Source of the DNA: Nocardia wallacei
GTDB taxonomy: Bacteria; Actinomycetota; Actinomycetes; Mycobacteriales; Mycobacteriaceae
Length of the DNA stretch: 64,000 bases
Direction: 5' to 3'
Assembly (NCBI RefSeq): GCF_029869545.1
Contig: NZ_JARWQD010000369.1
Span: 1-64,000, forward strand
The notes beneath the pieces were generated by a model that was given only the letters and a program-made list of their open reading frames with translations, searched no databases and was not told where the DNA came from. Positions 8,014-20,432 of the stretch are shown here, in pieces. How positions within the stretch are numbered: the stretch's first letter is position 1; each line of letters opens with the position of its first letter. The position numbers and the translations under genes were made by a program.

Positions 8014-8622
8014 ATGTCGCGTGTCCTGTGGAGGGTGTGCCTGGCCGCCGCGGCCGTCGTCGTGGCGGCGGCGCCGGTCGCGGGCGCGGAGCCGGAGGCG
8101 CTGCCCCCGCACGAGAAGACCTTCCCCTCGCCGTTCGGCAGCTTCACCGTCGGCAGCCGCGACGAGACCGTCAACCGGATCCCGCCGCTGAACATGGTGG
8201 GCACCACGCGCGAGGCCCTGGTCAGCAACGTCACCTACGGGCGGATCGACGGCCCGGCCGGGGGCAAGCTCGCGACCGGGTACCACGTCGGGTGCGCGGT
8301 CTCGATCGGTGCCGGAACCCTCGGCGCCACACCCGAAGCCGAGGTGGGCATCGAAGGAGCGCAGACGCCGATCCCGCACGCCCTGGTCGACGCCAACCCG
8401 GTCGCGACGATCAACCTCAATCCCGGCGAGGTGAAGGAGGTCGCCGTCGCCGAGAAGGAGATCATCCCCGGCAAGAACGTGCAGATCGTGACCCGCGACT
8501 TCCACATCGTCGTCAATGCCTGCAGCGGCCCGGTCACGATCCGGCAGTTCACCTACCTGTACGCCAAGTCCGCCGAGGTCGACGACAGCGGGGCCGTCTT
8601 CGGCGAATCGACCTGGCTGTAG
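8014..8622 (+). CDS. MspA-family outer-membrane (mycomembrane) porin
   Basis: 202 aa with a Sec signal peptide (WRVCLAAAAVVVAAAPVAGA) and mature start near EPEALPPHEKT. Features typical of MspA porins are the GYHVGCAVSIGAG strand, the acidic DANP loop and the conserved C-terminal pair of strands (FHIVVNACSGPVTIRQFTYLYAKS). MspA-type octameric pores give hydrophilic solutes passage through the mycolic-acid outer membrane, and the family is found only in mycolata, which helps place the organism. It is a single gene converging on dnaE1. Confidence 0.9.
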   Translation: MSRVLWRVCLAAAAVVVAAAPVAGAEPEALPPHEKTFPSPFGSFTVGSRDETVNRIPPLNMVGTTREALVSNVTYGRIDGPAGGKLATGYHVGCAVSIGAGTLGATPEAEVGIEGAQTPIPHALVDANPVATINLNPGEVKEVAVAEKEIIPGKNVQIVTRDFHIVVNACSGPVTIRQFTYLYAKSAEVDDSGAVFGESTWL

Positions 8623-8635
8623 GTTCCGGAGTCGG

Positions 8636-12181
<3,546 letters not shown>

Positions 12182-12401
12182 GGCTTGAGATTATGCCCCG
12201 CCACCGACAAGAAACGGGGATCTGGGTGGCCCTCCCGCGAAAGCGCATGTGGTCGCGGTGAAGTCGTGTCGGGCACCGCGATCGGTGGCCGATGGTGGCC
12301 GGTTCGCATCTGTGCCAAACCGTCGACTCGCCAACCTGCCGACTGGTAGCGTCGCACGGCATCAGATCGGCATGACCATCACCAACCTTTTGGGGGTATT
12401 G

Positions 12402-12857
12402 ATGCGTTCGGTTGGATCCTGCGTCGCGTTGTCGGCCGCCGCGATCGGCGCCGCGGCCACGGTAATCGCCACTGCCACACCAGCTTCCGCCCAGGCCAAC
12501 GGTGGCAAGTTCACCAGGGTGTACTCCCTGGCCAATGGGCCCTGTGCCGCGATCGTCGATTCCTCGGTCACCGGCAACGCGTATCCGAGCTCGGCCGCGT
12601 TCAACGTCAGCACCACCATGTACGGCGTCGGCAGTTGCTCGCTGGACGTCACGCTGAACTGGCGCAATCTCGACACCGGCCGGACCGGCACGGTCACCCG
12701 CCGCGCCAACGGCCCCGGCTACTGGGCCACCGACGGCCGCGGCTCGATCTTCAGCCCCGGCGTCTACGGCGAGTTCGTCGGCACCGTCACCGTCGGCGCC
12801 GCCCACATCCCCGAGCCCGGCGAGGTGCGATTCTCGGTGCAGCAGTACCAGGGCTAG
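12402..12857 (+). CDS. Secreted protein of unknown function
   Basis: 151 aa starting at ATG 12402, with GGGGG six to ten bases upstream; an upstream in-frame ATG at 12372 has no such site. A Sec signal peptide (CVALSAAAIGAAATVIATATPASAQA) ends at ASA-QA around residue 28. The mature domain (~120 aa) has two cysteines (GPCAAIV and GSCSLDV) that could form one disulfide, and beta-rich character. Similar small exported proteins are common in Nocardia. No family recognised. Confidence 0.7.
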   Translation: MRSVGSCVALSAAAIGAAATVIATATPASAQANGGKFTRVYSLANGPCAAIVDSSVTGNAYPSSAAFNVSTTMYGVGSCSLDVTLNWRNLDTGRTGTVTRRANGPGYWATDGRGSIFSPGVYGEFVGTVTVGAAHIPEPGEVRFSVQQYQG

Positions 12858-12869
12858 GCGCGAGAGCCG

Positions 12870-13775
12870 TCACGCCCGGCGGGCGATGGCGTACAGATCG
12901 CGCGCCGGTCCGGTGAGCTGCTGGCCGGTCGGCCAGACCGCGCGCAGCGTGCGCGTGAGGTCGGCGCCGATGATCGTGGGGGAGACCAGGGTTCCGGCGG
13001 TCACCTCGGCCGCGACCGCGAGCGAGCTGAGCACCGCGGGGCCGACCCCGGAGGCGACGGCGGATTTGATGGCCGTCGTCGACGACAACTCCAGCGCCAC
13101 CGGCGGCCGGGTCCCCGGCGCGCCGGTCGCGACGGCTCGCTCGAACCAGGTGCGGGTGCCCGAGCCGGATTCGCGCTGAATCAGCGGCGTCGCGGCGAGT
13201 TCGGCGAGCGTCACCGAGCCGCGGCGGGCCCACCGGTGCTGCGGCGGCACCACGACCACGAGATGGTCGCGGGCCACCGGGTGGCTCTGCAAACCCCTTG
13301 CGGCGCGCGGACTTTCGATGAAGCCGAGGCTCGCGTGACCGTCCAGCACCGCGGCGCACACCTCGGTGGAGTTGCCGGATTCCAGCGCGATCGTGGTGTC
13401 CGGGGTCTCGGCGCGCATCCGGGTCAGCCATGCCGGGAACAGATACTCCGCGACGGTCTGGCTGGCGGCCACCCGCAGCCGCGAATCCCGTTGGGCGCGT
13501 AGGGTATCGATGCCCGCATCCAGTTGCCCGGCGGCATCGACCACCGCCCGCGCCCACTCGGCGATCAGGGCGCCCGCCGCCGTGGGCCGTGAGCCCAGCG
13601 TGGTGCGCTCCAGCACCGGCACCCCGACCAGCTTCTCCAGGTATCGAATGCGCGACGACGCCGAGGGCTGGCTGATGCCGTGCGCCTGCGCCGCACGGCC
13701 CAGACTGCCCAGCTCGATCACCGACAACAGCAGATCGAGGGCGGCCAGATCGGGGACGCGCGGGGACAGAGGCAT
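12870..13775 (-). CDS. LysR-family transcriptional regulator
   Basis: 301 aa. The N-terminal winged helix-turn-helix is at residues ~8-65 (LDLLLSVIELGSLGRAAQAHGISQPSASSRIRYLEKLVGVPVLERT), followed by a two-lobed effector domain (residues ~92-295). It is divergent from the TDT transporter gene with 70 bp between starts, the usual arrangement for a LysR activator and its target. The effector is unknown, perhaps the transported anion. Confidence 0.9.
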   Translation of the reverse strand: MPLSPRVPDLAALDLLLSVIELGSLGRAAQAHGISQPSASSRIRYLEKLVGVPVLERTTLGSRPTAAGALIAEWARAVVDAAGQLDAGIDTLRAQRDSRLRVAASQTVAEYLFPAWLTRMRAETPDTTIALESGNSTEVCAAVLDGHASLGFIESPRAARGLQSHPVARDHLVVVVPPQHRWARRGSVTLAELAATPLIQRESGSGTRTWFERAVATGAPGTRPPVALELSSTTAIKSAVASGVGPAVLSSLAVAAEVTAGTLVSPTIIGADLTRTLRAVWPTGQQLTGPARDLYAIARRA

Positions 13776-13845
13776 AGACCGAGTCTATGTACTCATCGAA
13801 ACGCCGCAGCTACCCACCGGATGCCGGGCGGGCGAGGCTGGGTGC

Positions 13846-14985
13846 ATGCCCGCACTCCTGAGCCATCGATCCGCCGGACCGGCCGGTGTCGCGCGCGAGG
13901 AATCCCGCGATGCCCTGCGGCACCTCGGGCCCAACTGGTTCGCCGCCGTGATGGGCACCGGGATCGTCGCCACCGCGGCGGCGGGGCTGCCGCTGCAGTT
14001 TCCCGGGCTGCGGGACGCCGCGATCGTGGTGTGGGCGCTGGCCGCGGTGCTGCTGGTCGTGCTGAGCGCCGCCTTCGTGCTGCAGTGGCGGCGCCATCCG
14101 GACACCGCTCGCGGGCATCAGGACCATCCGGTGATGGCGCACTTTCTCGGTGCGCCGCCCATGGCGCTGCTGACCGTCGGTGCCGGGACCCTGCTGCTGG
14201 GCAGCGACGTGATCGGCACGACCGCGGCGGTCGCGGTGGACTGGGTGCTGTGGTCGCTGGGTACCGTGCTGGGCCTGCTGACCGCCGCCGTGGTGCCCTA
14301 CCGCATGTTCACCCGGCATCGGATCGCGCCGGATGCCGCGTTCGGCGGCTGGCTGATGCCGGTGGTGCCGCCCATGGTGTCGGCCGCGATGGGCGCGCTG
14401 CTGGTGCCGCACACCCCGGCCGGGCAGTGGCGGCTCACGCTGATCCTGCTGTGCCTGGCCATGTTCGGGCTCAGCCTGATCGCGGCGCTGGTCACCCTCA
14501 CCATGATCTGGTCGCGGCTGGTGCATTTCGGCACGCCGCCGTCGGGCATGGTGCCGACCCTGTGGATCGTGCTCGGTCCGCTCGGGCAGTCGATCACGGC
14601 GGCCGGGCTGCTCGGCGATGCCGGTCCGCTGGCGCTGCCGCAGCCGCAAGCCCAAGGCATGGTGGTGTTCTCGGTCATCTACGGGGTGGTCGCCTGGGGT
14701 TTCGCGATGCTGTGGGTGGCCTTGGCGCTGGCGGTGACCGTGCGCACCCTGCGGGCCCGCGAACTCGGTTTCACCCTGACCTGGTGGGGGTTCACCTTCC
14801 CGCTGGGCACCTGCGTCACCGGCAGCACCGCGCTCTACCACCACACCGGCGCCGTGTTGTTCGCCGCGACGGCGGTGGCCCTCTACGTCCTGCTGGTCGG
14901 CGCCTGGGCCGTGGTGTCCGCCCGCACCCTGCGGGGTCTGCTCGGCGGCGAGCTGCTCCGCCCGGCGCCGCGTACGGGCGTGTGA
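13846..14985 (+). CDS. TDT-family transporter (tellurite resistance/C4-dicarboxylate/sulfite exporter type)
   Basis: 379 aa, about ten hydrophobic helices. The opening LGPNWFAAVMGTGIVATA is the TDT signature shared by TehA, Mae1 malate carriers and SSU1 sulfite pumps, and the late helix WWGFTFPLGTCVTGSTAL is also family-typical. TDT proteins form trimeric anion channels or carriers in the plasma membrane. The neighbouring divergent LysR gene suggests induction by the substrate. The true substrate (dicarboxylate, sulfite or tellurite) cannot be told. ATG 13846 is used. Confidence 0.85.
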   Translation: MPALLSHRSAGPAGVAREESRDALRHLGPNWFAAVMGTGIVATAAAGLPLQFPGLRDAAIVVWALAAVLLVVLSAAFVLQWRRHPDTARGHQDHPVMAHFLGAPPMALLTVGAGTLLLGSDVIGTTAAVAVDWVLWSLGTVLGLLTAAVVPYRMFTRHRIAPDAAFGGWLMPVVPPMVSAAMGALLVPHTPAGQWRLTLILLCLAMFGLSLIAALVTLTMIWSRLVHFGTPPSGMVPTLWIVLGPLGQSITAAGLLGDAGPLALPQPQAQGMVVFSVIYGVVAWGFAMLWVALALAVTVRTLRARELGFTLTWWGFTFPLGTCVTGSTALYHHTGAVLFAATAVALYVLLVGAWAVVSARTLRGLLGGELLRPAPRTGV

Positions 14986-15134
14986 ACCACTACCCTGACG
15001 GCGCGACTGTACGGAAATCGTGGGTGCGCCGGACCGAATGTGCGGGAATAATTAACGCCCGCGCGGTCGCCCAGCGATGAAACGAGTAGTTCGCTACGCA
15101 GGATCCGTGGAATACGGGGCGGGAGGATCAGTCC

Positions 15135-16307
15135 ATGAAACGTCTGGTGGTGTGCTGTGACGGCACCTGGGGTTCCGAGAGCAACCCCACCGTGAGCAAT
15201 ATCGTCAAGATCGCGGAGTCGGTGCGGCTGGGCACCACCCTCGACACGGGCGAGCATGTGGGACAACGAGTCTTCTACGCCGACGGTCCCGGAGCGCAGG
15301 GTTATCTGGCCGACAAACTGCTCGGGGGCGCGTTCGGCCTGGGCCTGGACGCGAACGTCTCGACCATGTACTGGCAGCTGGCGCTGAACTGGGAGCCCGG
15401 CGACGAGATCTTCATCTTCGGCTTCAGCCGCGGCGCGTACACCGCGCGCAGCGTCGCCGGGATGATCCATCGCCTGGGGCTGCTGACGCCGGAGGCGATG
15501 ATCGACAAACGCTACCCGCAGGCGCTGAAGATCTACCGGGAGCGCAAGCGGCATCCGGACGAGCCGGAACCTCAGCACTGGAAGGACTTCCGCGAGAAGA
15601 ACTGCGTCTACCCGGTGCCGATCAAGTTCATCGGGGTGTTCGACACCGTCGGTGCGATGGGCGTGCCGGGGGTGACGTCGTGGCGGTACCGCTTCCACGA
15701 CGTGCGGCTGTCGCCCCATGTGCACTGTGCCCGGCAGGCGCTGGCGATCGATGAGCGCCGCCGCATCTTCGCGCCCTGCCTGTGGGAGGTCACCGACGAG
15801 GCGGGTGTCGAGCAGCAGCGTTCCGACCGGGTCAAGCAGGTGTGGTTCAAGGGCGGGCACGGCGATATCGGCGGCGGGAACACCGATACCCGGTTGTCGG
15901 ACATCACGCTGCGCTGGATGGTGGACGAGGCCGCGGTCCAGGGCCTGCAGTTCGATCGCGAACGGCTCGAGCGGCTGATCGAGCGCAGCCCCGTCTTCGA
16001 CAATTCGGTGCAGCCGCACAACGATCTGCCGATCGGCTACCGGATCCTGAATCTGCTCGGCCTGCTGGTGAATCCGCGCAACCCGCGGTACTACGCCGAC
16101 TTCTGGCGCCGCCTGGCCGCGCCCGAGGACAAGAAGGTGTACCTGTCCACCAGCGTCGAGGTCTGCGAGGACTACTGCCCGCCGAATCTCGAACGCTGGC
16201 AAAAGGAATCGGGCACGCCCCTCCCGACCGAGCCCGTGCCGGACGTCAGCGCCGCGCCCGCCCCGGAGATCGAGGAGCCCGAGCTCAAGGAACCGGTACG
16301 GGCCTGA
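15135..16307 (+). CDS. DUF2235 (T6SS phospholipase-like) alpha/beta hydrolase-domain protein
   Basis: 390 aa with the DUF2235 hallmarks: MKRLVVCCDGTWGSESNP at the N-terminus, GFSRGAYTAR containing the nucleophile Ser (nt ~15424, residue ~98), FIGVFDTVGAMGVPG, and KQVWFKGGHGDIGGG with the catalytic-type His. Members include type VI secretion phospholipase effectors of the Tle class, but many actinobacterial ones stand alone, as here, with no secretion genes nearby. A GGGAGGA ribosome-binding site precedes the ATG. It ends in an acidic/proline tail and is followed by a 42-bp duplication. Confidence 0.85.
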   Translation: MKRLVVCCDGTWGSESNPTVSNIVKIAESVRLGTTLDTGEHVGQRVFYADGPGAQGYLADKLLGGAFGLGLDANVSTMYWQLALNWEPGDEIFIFGFSRGAYTARSVAGMIHRLGLLTPEAMIDKRYPQALKIYRERKRHPDEPEPQHWKDFREKNCVYPVPIKFIGVFDTVGAMGVPGVTSWRYRFHDVRLSPHVHCARQALAIDERRRIFAPCLWEVTDEAGVEQQRSDRVKQVWFKGGHGDIGGGNTDTRLSDITLRWMVDEAAVQGLQFDRERLERLIERSPVFDNSVQPHNDLPIGYRILNLLGLLVNPRNPRYYADFWRRLAAPEDKKVYLSTSVEVCEDYCPPNLERWQKESGTPLPTEPVPDVSAAPAPEIEEPELKEPVRA

Positions 16308-16391
16308 GCGGCTCGGGCATTGGGAGATTTAGCCGGTGTGGGCTCGAGTGCGGCTCGGGCATTGAGGGGGCTCGCCGGTACGGGCTCGAGG
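16308..16391. repeat. 42-bp imperfect tandem duplication downstream of the DUF2235 gene
   Basis: Two adjacent 42-bp units (16308-16349 and 16350-16391), each opening GCGGCTCGGGCATTG and closing GGGCTCGAG. A partial unit (CCGGTACGGGCCTGA) overlaps the 3' end of the gene. The first unit begins inside the stop region of the DUF2235 gene, between that gene and the convergent protease. Confidence 0.7.
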
Positions 16392-16403
16392 GTTGGTTGA
16401 CAC

Positions 16404-17837
16404 TCACTCGGTGCGGATCGATAGGCCCTTGTTCTGTTGCAGCACAGTGGTTATCGGCTGGACGACATGGAGGGGGTGTGGGCCGCAGGTCGGGGCGGGC
16501 TGGTCGGTGTCGGGGCTGCCGGAGCTGGTCATGCCCAGTGCCTGGGCGCCCTTCTCGGTGAGGGTGAAGACCGGGCCGCCGCTGTCGCCGCGGTGCGTGC
16601 AGATGTTGGTGGTGAACATGCCCGCTATCGCGATGCCGCGCTCCGCATCGCCCGGGACGCCCTTGGTGATCATGTTCTGCCCGACGCCGGTCACCTTGCC
16701 GCAGGCGAAGCCGGTGATGATGCCCATCTTGCAGACATCGGCCCCGTCGACCGGTTCCGCGGTGCCCTCGATCTCGAGCGTCTTGTCCGCGGTCATGGCC
16801 ACCGGCACGAGCCCGGCCGGTCCGCCGCTCCCGGACCGCACCTCGCTGCTACCCGCGGGCGGCAGCGCGGCGCTGCCGCCCGAGCCACTCGGCACCGGGT
16901 GCGGCGCGTCGATCTCCTGCACGGATACCAGGTTGTTCCGGAAGCGCGGAGCGTACTCGTCGAGGATGCGGACCACCGCGTAGTCGTGCGGGCCCAGTTG
17001 CGAGGTCTCGAACTCCCCGATGGCCGCGCCGCGCTGCCCGCCCTGCATGTCGTAGATCCGGTGCGTCCCCTGCGCCCGCGCGGCCGGATCGAACCAGTTG
17101 CCCGGGTTGCAGTGCCCCGCAGTGATATTCACGGCACGGCCCGCGCCGTCGGTGCCGTTGAACCCCAGCGTGCATCGCGGCGTGCTGTCCCCGTAGGCGA
17201 CGCCGTACGGTGTCCCGCCGATGTACGGCGAGTCGGGTGTCGTGGCGAGCACCCCGGGTCCGGGCGGGTTCGTATCGGGCCCGGTCTTCGGGCCCGCGGC
17301 CGCCACCGACCGGATCGGCCCGAGATCGCGGGGCAGTTGCGCATCCCGCACCTGGTGCACGGCGAGCGCGTTGTGGGCGACGTTGATGCCGTAGCTGCGG
17401 ATGTTGTCGACGACGGAGTCGGGCTGCGTCGCCAGCCACCGCTCGAATGCGGCGTGCCGGTCGCGCAGGACGGCCTCGCTGTCGGCGACCATGGCGACGT
17501 CGAATCCGGCCTGCCGCGCGACCTGCCGGGCATCGGCGGTGCTCGGCCCGTCGGCGAGGGAGACGACGGCGCGATCGTCGTCCATGTGCACCCCGGCGAA
17601 GACGCTCGGATAGGCGATCCGCGCGAAGAGGGCGAAATCGGCCAGGCGCCGGGACCGGTCGGCGCGCTCCAGGTACTGCTGCGGCGTCAGCCGCAGATCT
17701 CGTTCGATCGCCGCGACCAGATCCGCGGGCAGGTCGGCGCCGGGCTGTTCGGCCGTGCTCGTCGCCGGGGGAATCGCCAGGGCCGCGAGCGTCACGCAGC
17801 AGCCGATCGTCGCTCGAATGGTCGTGCCTGCACGCAT
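16404..17837 (-). CDS. Secreted trypsin-like serine protease (S1 fold)
   Basis: 477 aa with a signal peptide (residues ~1-28, VTLAALAIPPATSTA), a ~170-residue N-terminal pro-region (LTPQQYLERADRSRRLADF...; alpha-lytic-like propeptides chaperone folding) and a C-terminal chymotrypsin-fold domain. The catalytic residues are visible in order: His in ITAGHC, Asp in GPHDYAVV, Ser in HRGDSGGPVF. Paired cysteines suit an extracellular enzyme. It follows treY on the same strand but is 156 bp away and unrelated in function. The specificity is not predictable. Confidence 0.9.
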   Translation of the reverse strand: MRAGTTIRATIGCCVTLAALAIPPATSTAEQPGADLPADLVAAIERDLRLTPQQYLERADRSRRLADFALFARIAYPSVFAGVHMDDDRAVVSLADGPSTADARQVARQAGFDVAMVADSEAVLRDRHAAFERWLATQPDSVVDNIRSYGINVAHNALAVHQVRDAQLPRDLGPIRSVAAAGPKTGPDTNPPGPGVLATTPDSPYIGGTPYGVAYGDSTPRCTLGFNGTDGAGRAVNITAGHCNPGNWFDPAARAQGTHRIYDMQGGQRGAAIGEFETSQLGPHDYAVVRILDEYAPRFRNNLVSVQEIDAPHPVPSGSGGSAALPPAGSSEVRSGSGGPAGLVPVAMTADKTLEIEGTAEPVDGADVCKMGIITGFACGKVTGVGQNMITKGVPGDAERGIAIAGMFTTNICTHRGDSGGPVFTLTEKGAQALGMTSSGSPDTDQPAPTCGPHPLHVVQPITTVLQQNKGLSIRTE

Positions 17838-17993
17838 GCGCCCACCTCAGGAGTCGAGTGGCGACCGCACCTCGGCATCGATTTGCGACACCACGCTGAC
17901 GAGACCGACTGGTTCGTGACCTGTTGCACTCTAGGTGGCCGTGCGGTGCTCGCGGCCGAGCCCGCGCGGTGTGTCGCCGACCTGCCGCAGGTC

Positions 17994-20432
17994 TCAGCGC
18001 ACCAGCAGCGCCACCGGCAGGCGGGTGAACAGCTTCTCGAGGCGGACGCGTCCGGAGAAGGTGTTGCCGGTCAGCCGATCGGTCCAGGAGCCCTCGGGGA
18101 GGTCCAAAGTGGTATCGCCCCAACCGGTTTCGGCCAGCGCGGCGCTGTGCCGGGTAGCGGCCACGAGCACCTGCGGGGCGTCGCCGGTACGCCCGCGAGC
18201 GTAGGAGACGAGGTGATCGGCGCGCTCACCGGCGGCGAACAGCGGGGTGTAGGTGCCGCCGACGAAGCAGTCGGGGCGTTCGCGGCGCAGCCACAGCGCA
18301 TAGGCGACCACCCACATCTTCGCCGCGCCCGTGGAATCCAATTCCGGTGTGCCGGTGAGTGATTGCAGCATCGCCAGGCGGTGGCCGAAATCGACCGGGC
18401 GGCGATTGTCCGGATCGACGAGCGAGTCCTCCCACAGCTCGCAGCCCTGGTACAGGTCCGGGATGCCGGGACCGCACAGCTGCAGCACCTTCTGCGCCAG
18501 CGCATCCGACCAGGCGTGCGGCGCCAGTCGGGTCGCCAGCTCGGTCAGCTCCGCGCCGACCGGCCCGTCGATCACCGCGTCCAGCCACCGGTGCAGTTCG
18601 GTCTCGAACTCCAGATCCGGCTCCTCCCAGGAGGATTTGGTGCCCGCCTCGCGAACGGCCTTCTCCGCGAACAGATGTAGCCGCTCGCGTAGTCCCGGAA
18701 CCGCGGCGGCGGTGCGCCCGTCGACCGGCCACACCCCGAACATGTTCTGCAACAGGAACAATGCCGTCGCACCGTCGGGCGGGGGAGTGATCTCGTGGGC
18801 GGCCTTCACCGTCTTGGCCCAGGCCTCGGCGGCCTGCGACAGCACCCCGATGCGCGCCCGCACGTCCTCGCCGCGCTTGGTGTCGTGGGTGGACAGCGTG
18901 GTCATCGTCGCGGGCCAGCGGGTGGCGCGTTCGGTGTTGGCGAGGTGGAACTCCAGCAGCGAATGGCCGAACCGGGCGGGATTGCCGCCCACCTCCTGCA
19001 GCGACACCAGCCGGGCCGCCTGATAGAACATGGTGTCCTCGACGGCCTTCGCCGTCACCGCACCACACACCTGGTGGAACCGCACCGCCGCTTCGCCGCC
19101 CGCCGACAGCGCCGTCACCAGCACCGACAGCGGTACGGTGAGTTCGCGATGGCGCTTGCCCACCTTCGCCACGACATTGCCCATCATCCCCGCGAGCGGG
19201 GCGTAGTCGGTGCGGTACACCGGCATGAACGCCAGCACCTCGACCGTGGCGTTGGTCAGGGCGACATCGCTGATGGCCGCCGCGTCGAAGCCGCCGAGCA
19301 CGGCGTCGCGCTTGATCGCGGCGACGAGTCGGCGCACCTCCGGCACCAGAAGTCGCTCCGCCACAGCACGTTTGATGCGATGTTCGTTGTTGCCGATCCA
19401 GGCGCCGTTGCTGCCGTGCCCGCAGAACTGCCGCGACAGCCCGGTCAGCGTCGGCTCACCGGAGGGGTCGACCAGCACCCCGCCCAATTCGGCGAGCGCG
19501 TCGTAGCCGGTGGTGCCGTCGATGGGCAGGGTGGCGTCGAGGGGCTCCCGGCTGGAGAGCACCTTCTCCACCAGCAGCAGCCGGTTCGGGCCGATCAGTC
19601 GCCGCACCTTCGCGAGATACGCTGCGGGCTGGGCCAATCCGTCGGGGTGGTCGATGCGGACGCCGTCGATGAGGTCGTGCTCGCACCAGGCCGCCAGTTC
19701 CCGGTGGGTGAGTTCGAAGACCGCCGGATCCTCCTGCCGCAGCGCCGCCAGGCCCGACTCCGCGAAGAACCGCCGGTAGGTGCAGATTCCGGCCTTCCAG
19801 CTGACCAGGCGGTAGTGCTGCTTGTCGTGGATGCGCAGCGCGTTCTCGCCGTCGGTGCCCGGGGCGATCGGGAATCGCAGATCGTGCAGGGCCAGCATGG
19901 GTTCGGCGCTGCTGCGGTCGACGGTCAGCGCGGCCGGATCGTTCTCGCTCTGCAGCACCGGCAGCGCCAACCGGCCCCCGGCGCCGTTGCCCGGGCTCCA
20001 GTCGATGTCGAAGCAGTGGGCGAACTGCGATTTCTTGCCGTGCCGCAACACATCCCACCACCACGGGTTGTGCTGGGCGTCGCCCACGCCCACGTGGTTG
20101 GGCACCAGATCGACGATCAGGCCCATGCCCCGGCTGCGCACCTCGTCCGACAGCGCCTTGAGCCCGCCCGGCCCGCCCAGCGCGGCGGAGACCGTGGTCG
20201 GGTCGGTGACGTCGTAGCCGTGCATGGACCCGGGCATCGCGGTCATGATCGGCGACAGATACAGGTGCGAGATGCCCAGCTGCTGGAGGTACTCGGCGAT
20301 GGTGCGGGCGTCGGCGAAGGTGAGTGTGTCCGGGCGCAGCTGCAGCCGGTAGGTGCTGCGCACGGAGGTCTTGCGGGTGATCGGGCCGGTGCGGTGTACG
20401 GGGGAGGTGTCGTTCATTTCCATGTCGATCAT
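17994..20432 (-). CDS. treY: Maltooligosyltrehalose synthase
   Basis: 812 aa GH13 enzyme converting the reducing-end alpha-1,4 bond of maltooligosaccharides into an alpha,alpha-1,1 (trehalosyl) bond. TreY hallmarks are STYRLQLRPDTLTFADA at the start, LIVDLVPNHVGVG, the catalytic region DGVRIDHPDGLAQPAAYL, EKVLSSREPL and the late STHDTKRGEDVRAR. The ATG at 20432 overlaps the treX stop in ATGA, which fixes the start and indicates coupled translation. M. tuberculosis has treX-treY-treZ; here the next gene downstream is a protease and no treZ is present. Confidence 0.97.
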   Translation of the reverse strand: MIDMEMNDTSPVHRTGPITRKTSVRSTYRLQLRPDTLTFADARTIAEYLQQLGISHLYLSPIMTAMPGSMHGYDVTDPTTVSAALGGPGGLKALSDEVRSRGMGLIVDLVPNHVGVGDAQHNPWWWDVLRHGKKSQFAHCFDIDWSPGNGAGGRLALPVLQSENDPAALTVDRSSAEPMLALHDLRFPIAPGTDGENALRIHDKQHYRLVSWKAGICTYRRFFAESGLAALRQEDPAVFELTHRELAAWCEHDLIDGVRIDHPDGLAQPAAYLAKVRRLIGPNRLLLVEKVLSSREPLDATLPIDGTTGYDALAELGGVLVDPSGEPTLTGLSRQFCGHGSNGAWIGNNEHRIKRAVAERLLVPEVRRLVAAIKRDAVLGGFDAAAISDVALTNATVEVLAFMPVYRTDYAPLAGMMGNVVAKVGKRHRELTVPLSVLVTALSAGGEAAVRFHQVCGAVTAKAVEDTMFYQAARLVSLQEVGGNPARFGHSLLEFHLANTERATRWPATMTTLSTHDTKRGEDVRARIGVLSQAAEAWAKTVKAAHEITPPPDGATALFLLQNMFGVWPVDGRTAAAVPGLRERLHLFAEKAVREAGTKSSWEEPDLEFETELHRWLDAVIDGPVGAELTELATRLAPHAWSDALAQKVLQLCGPGIPDLYQGCELWEDSLVDPDNRRPVDFGHRLAMLQSLTGTPELDSTGAAKMWVVAYALWLRRERPDCFVGGTYTPLFAAGERADHLVSYARGRTGDAPQVLVAATRHSAALAETGWGDTTLDLPEGSWTDRLTGNTFSGRVRLEKLFTRLPVALLVR

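Noticed and set aside
13776-13845. LysR T-N11-A-type box in the LysR/TDT gap
   Set aside because: Only a partial symmetry (GAGT...ACTC) is visible; too weak to annotate as a site.
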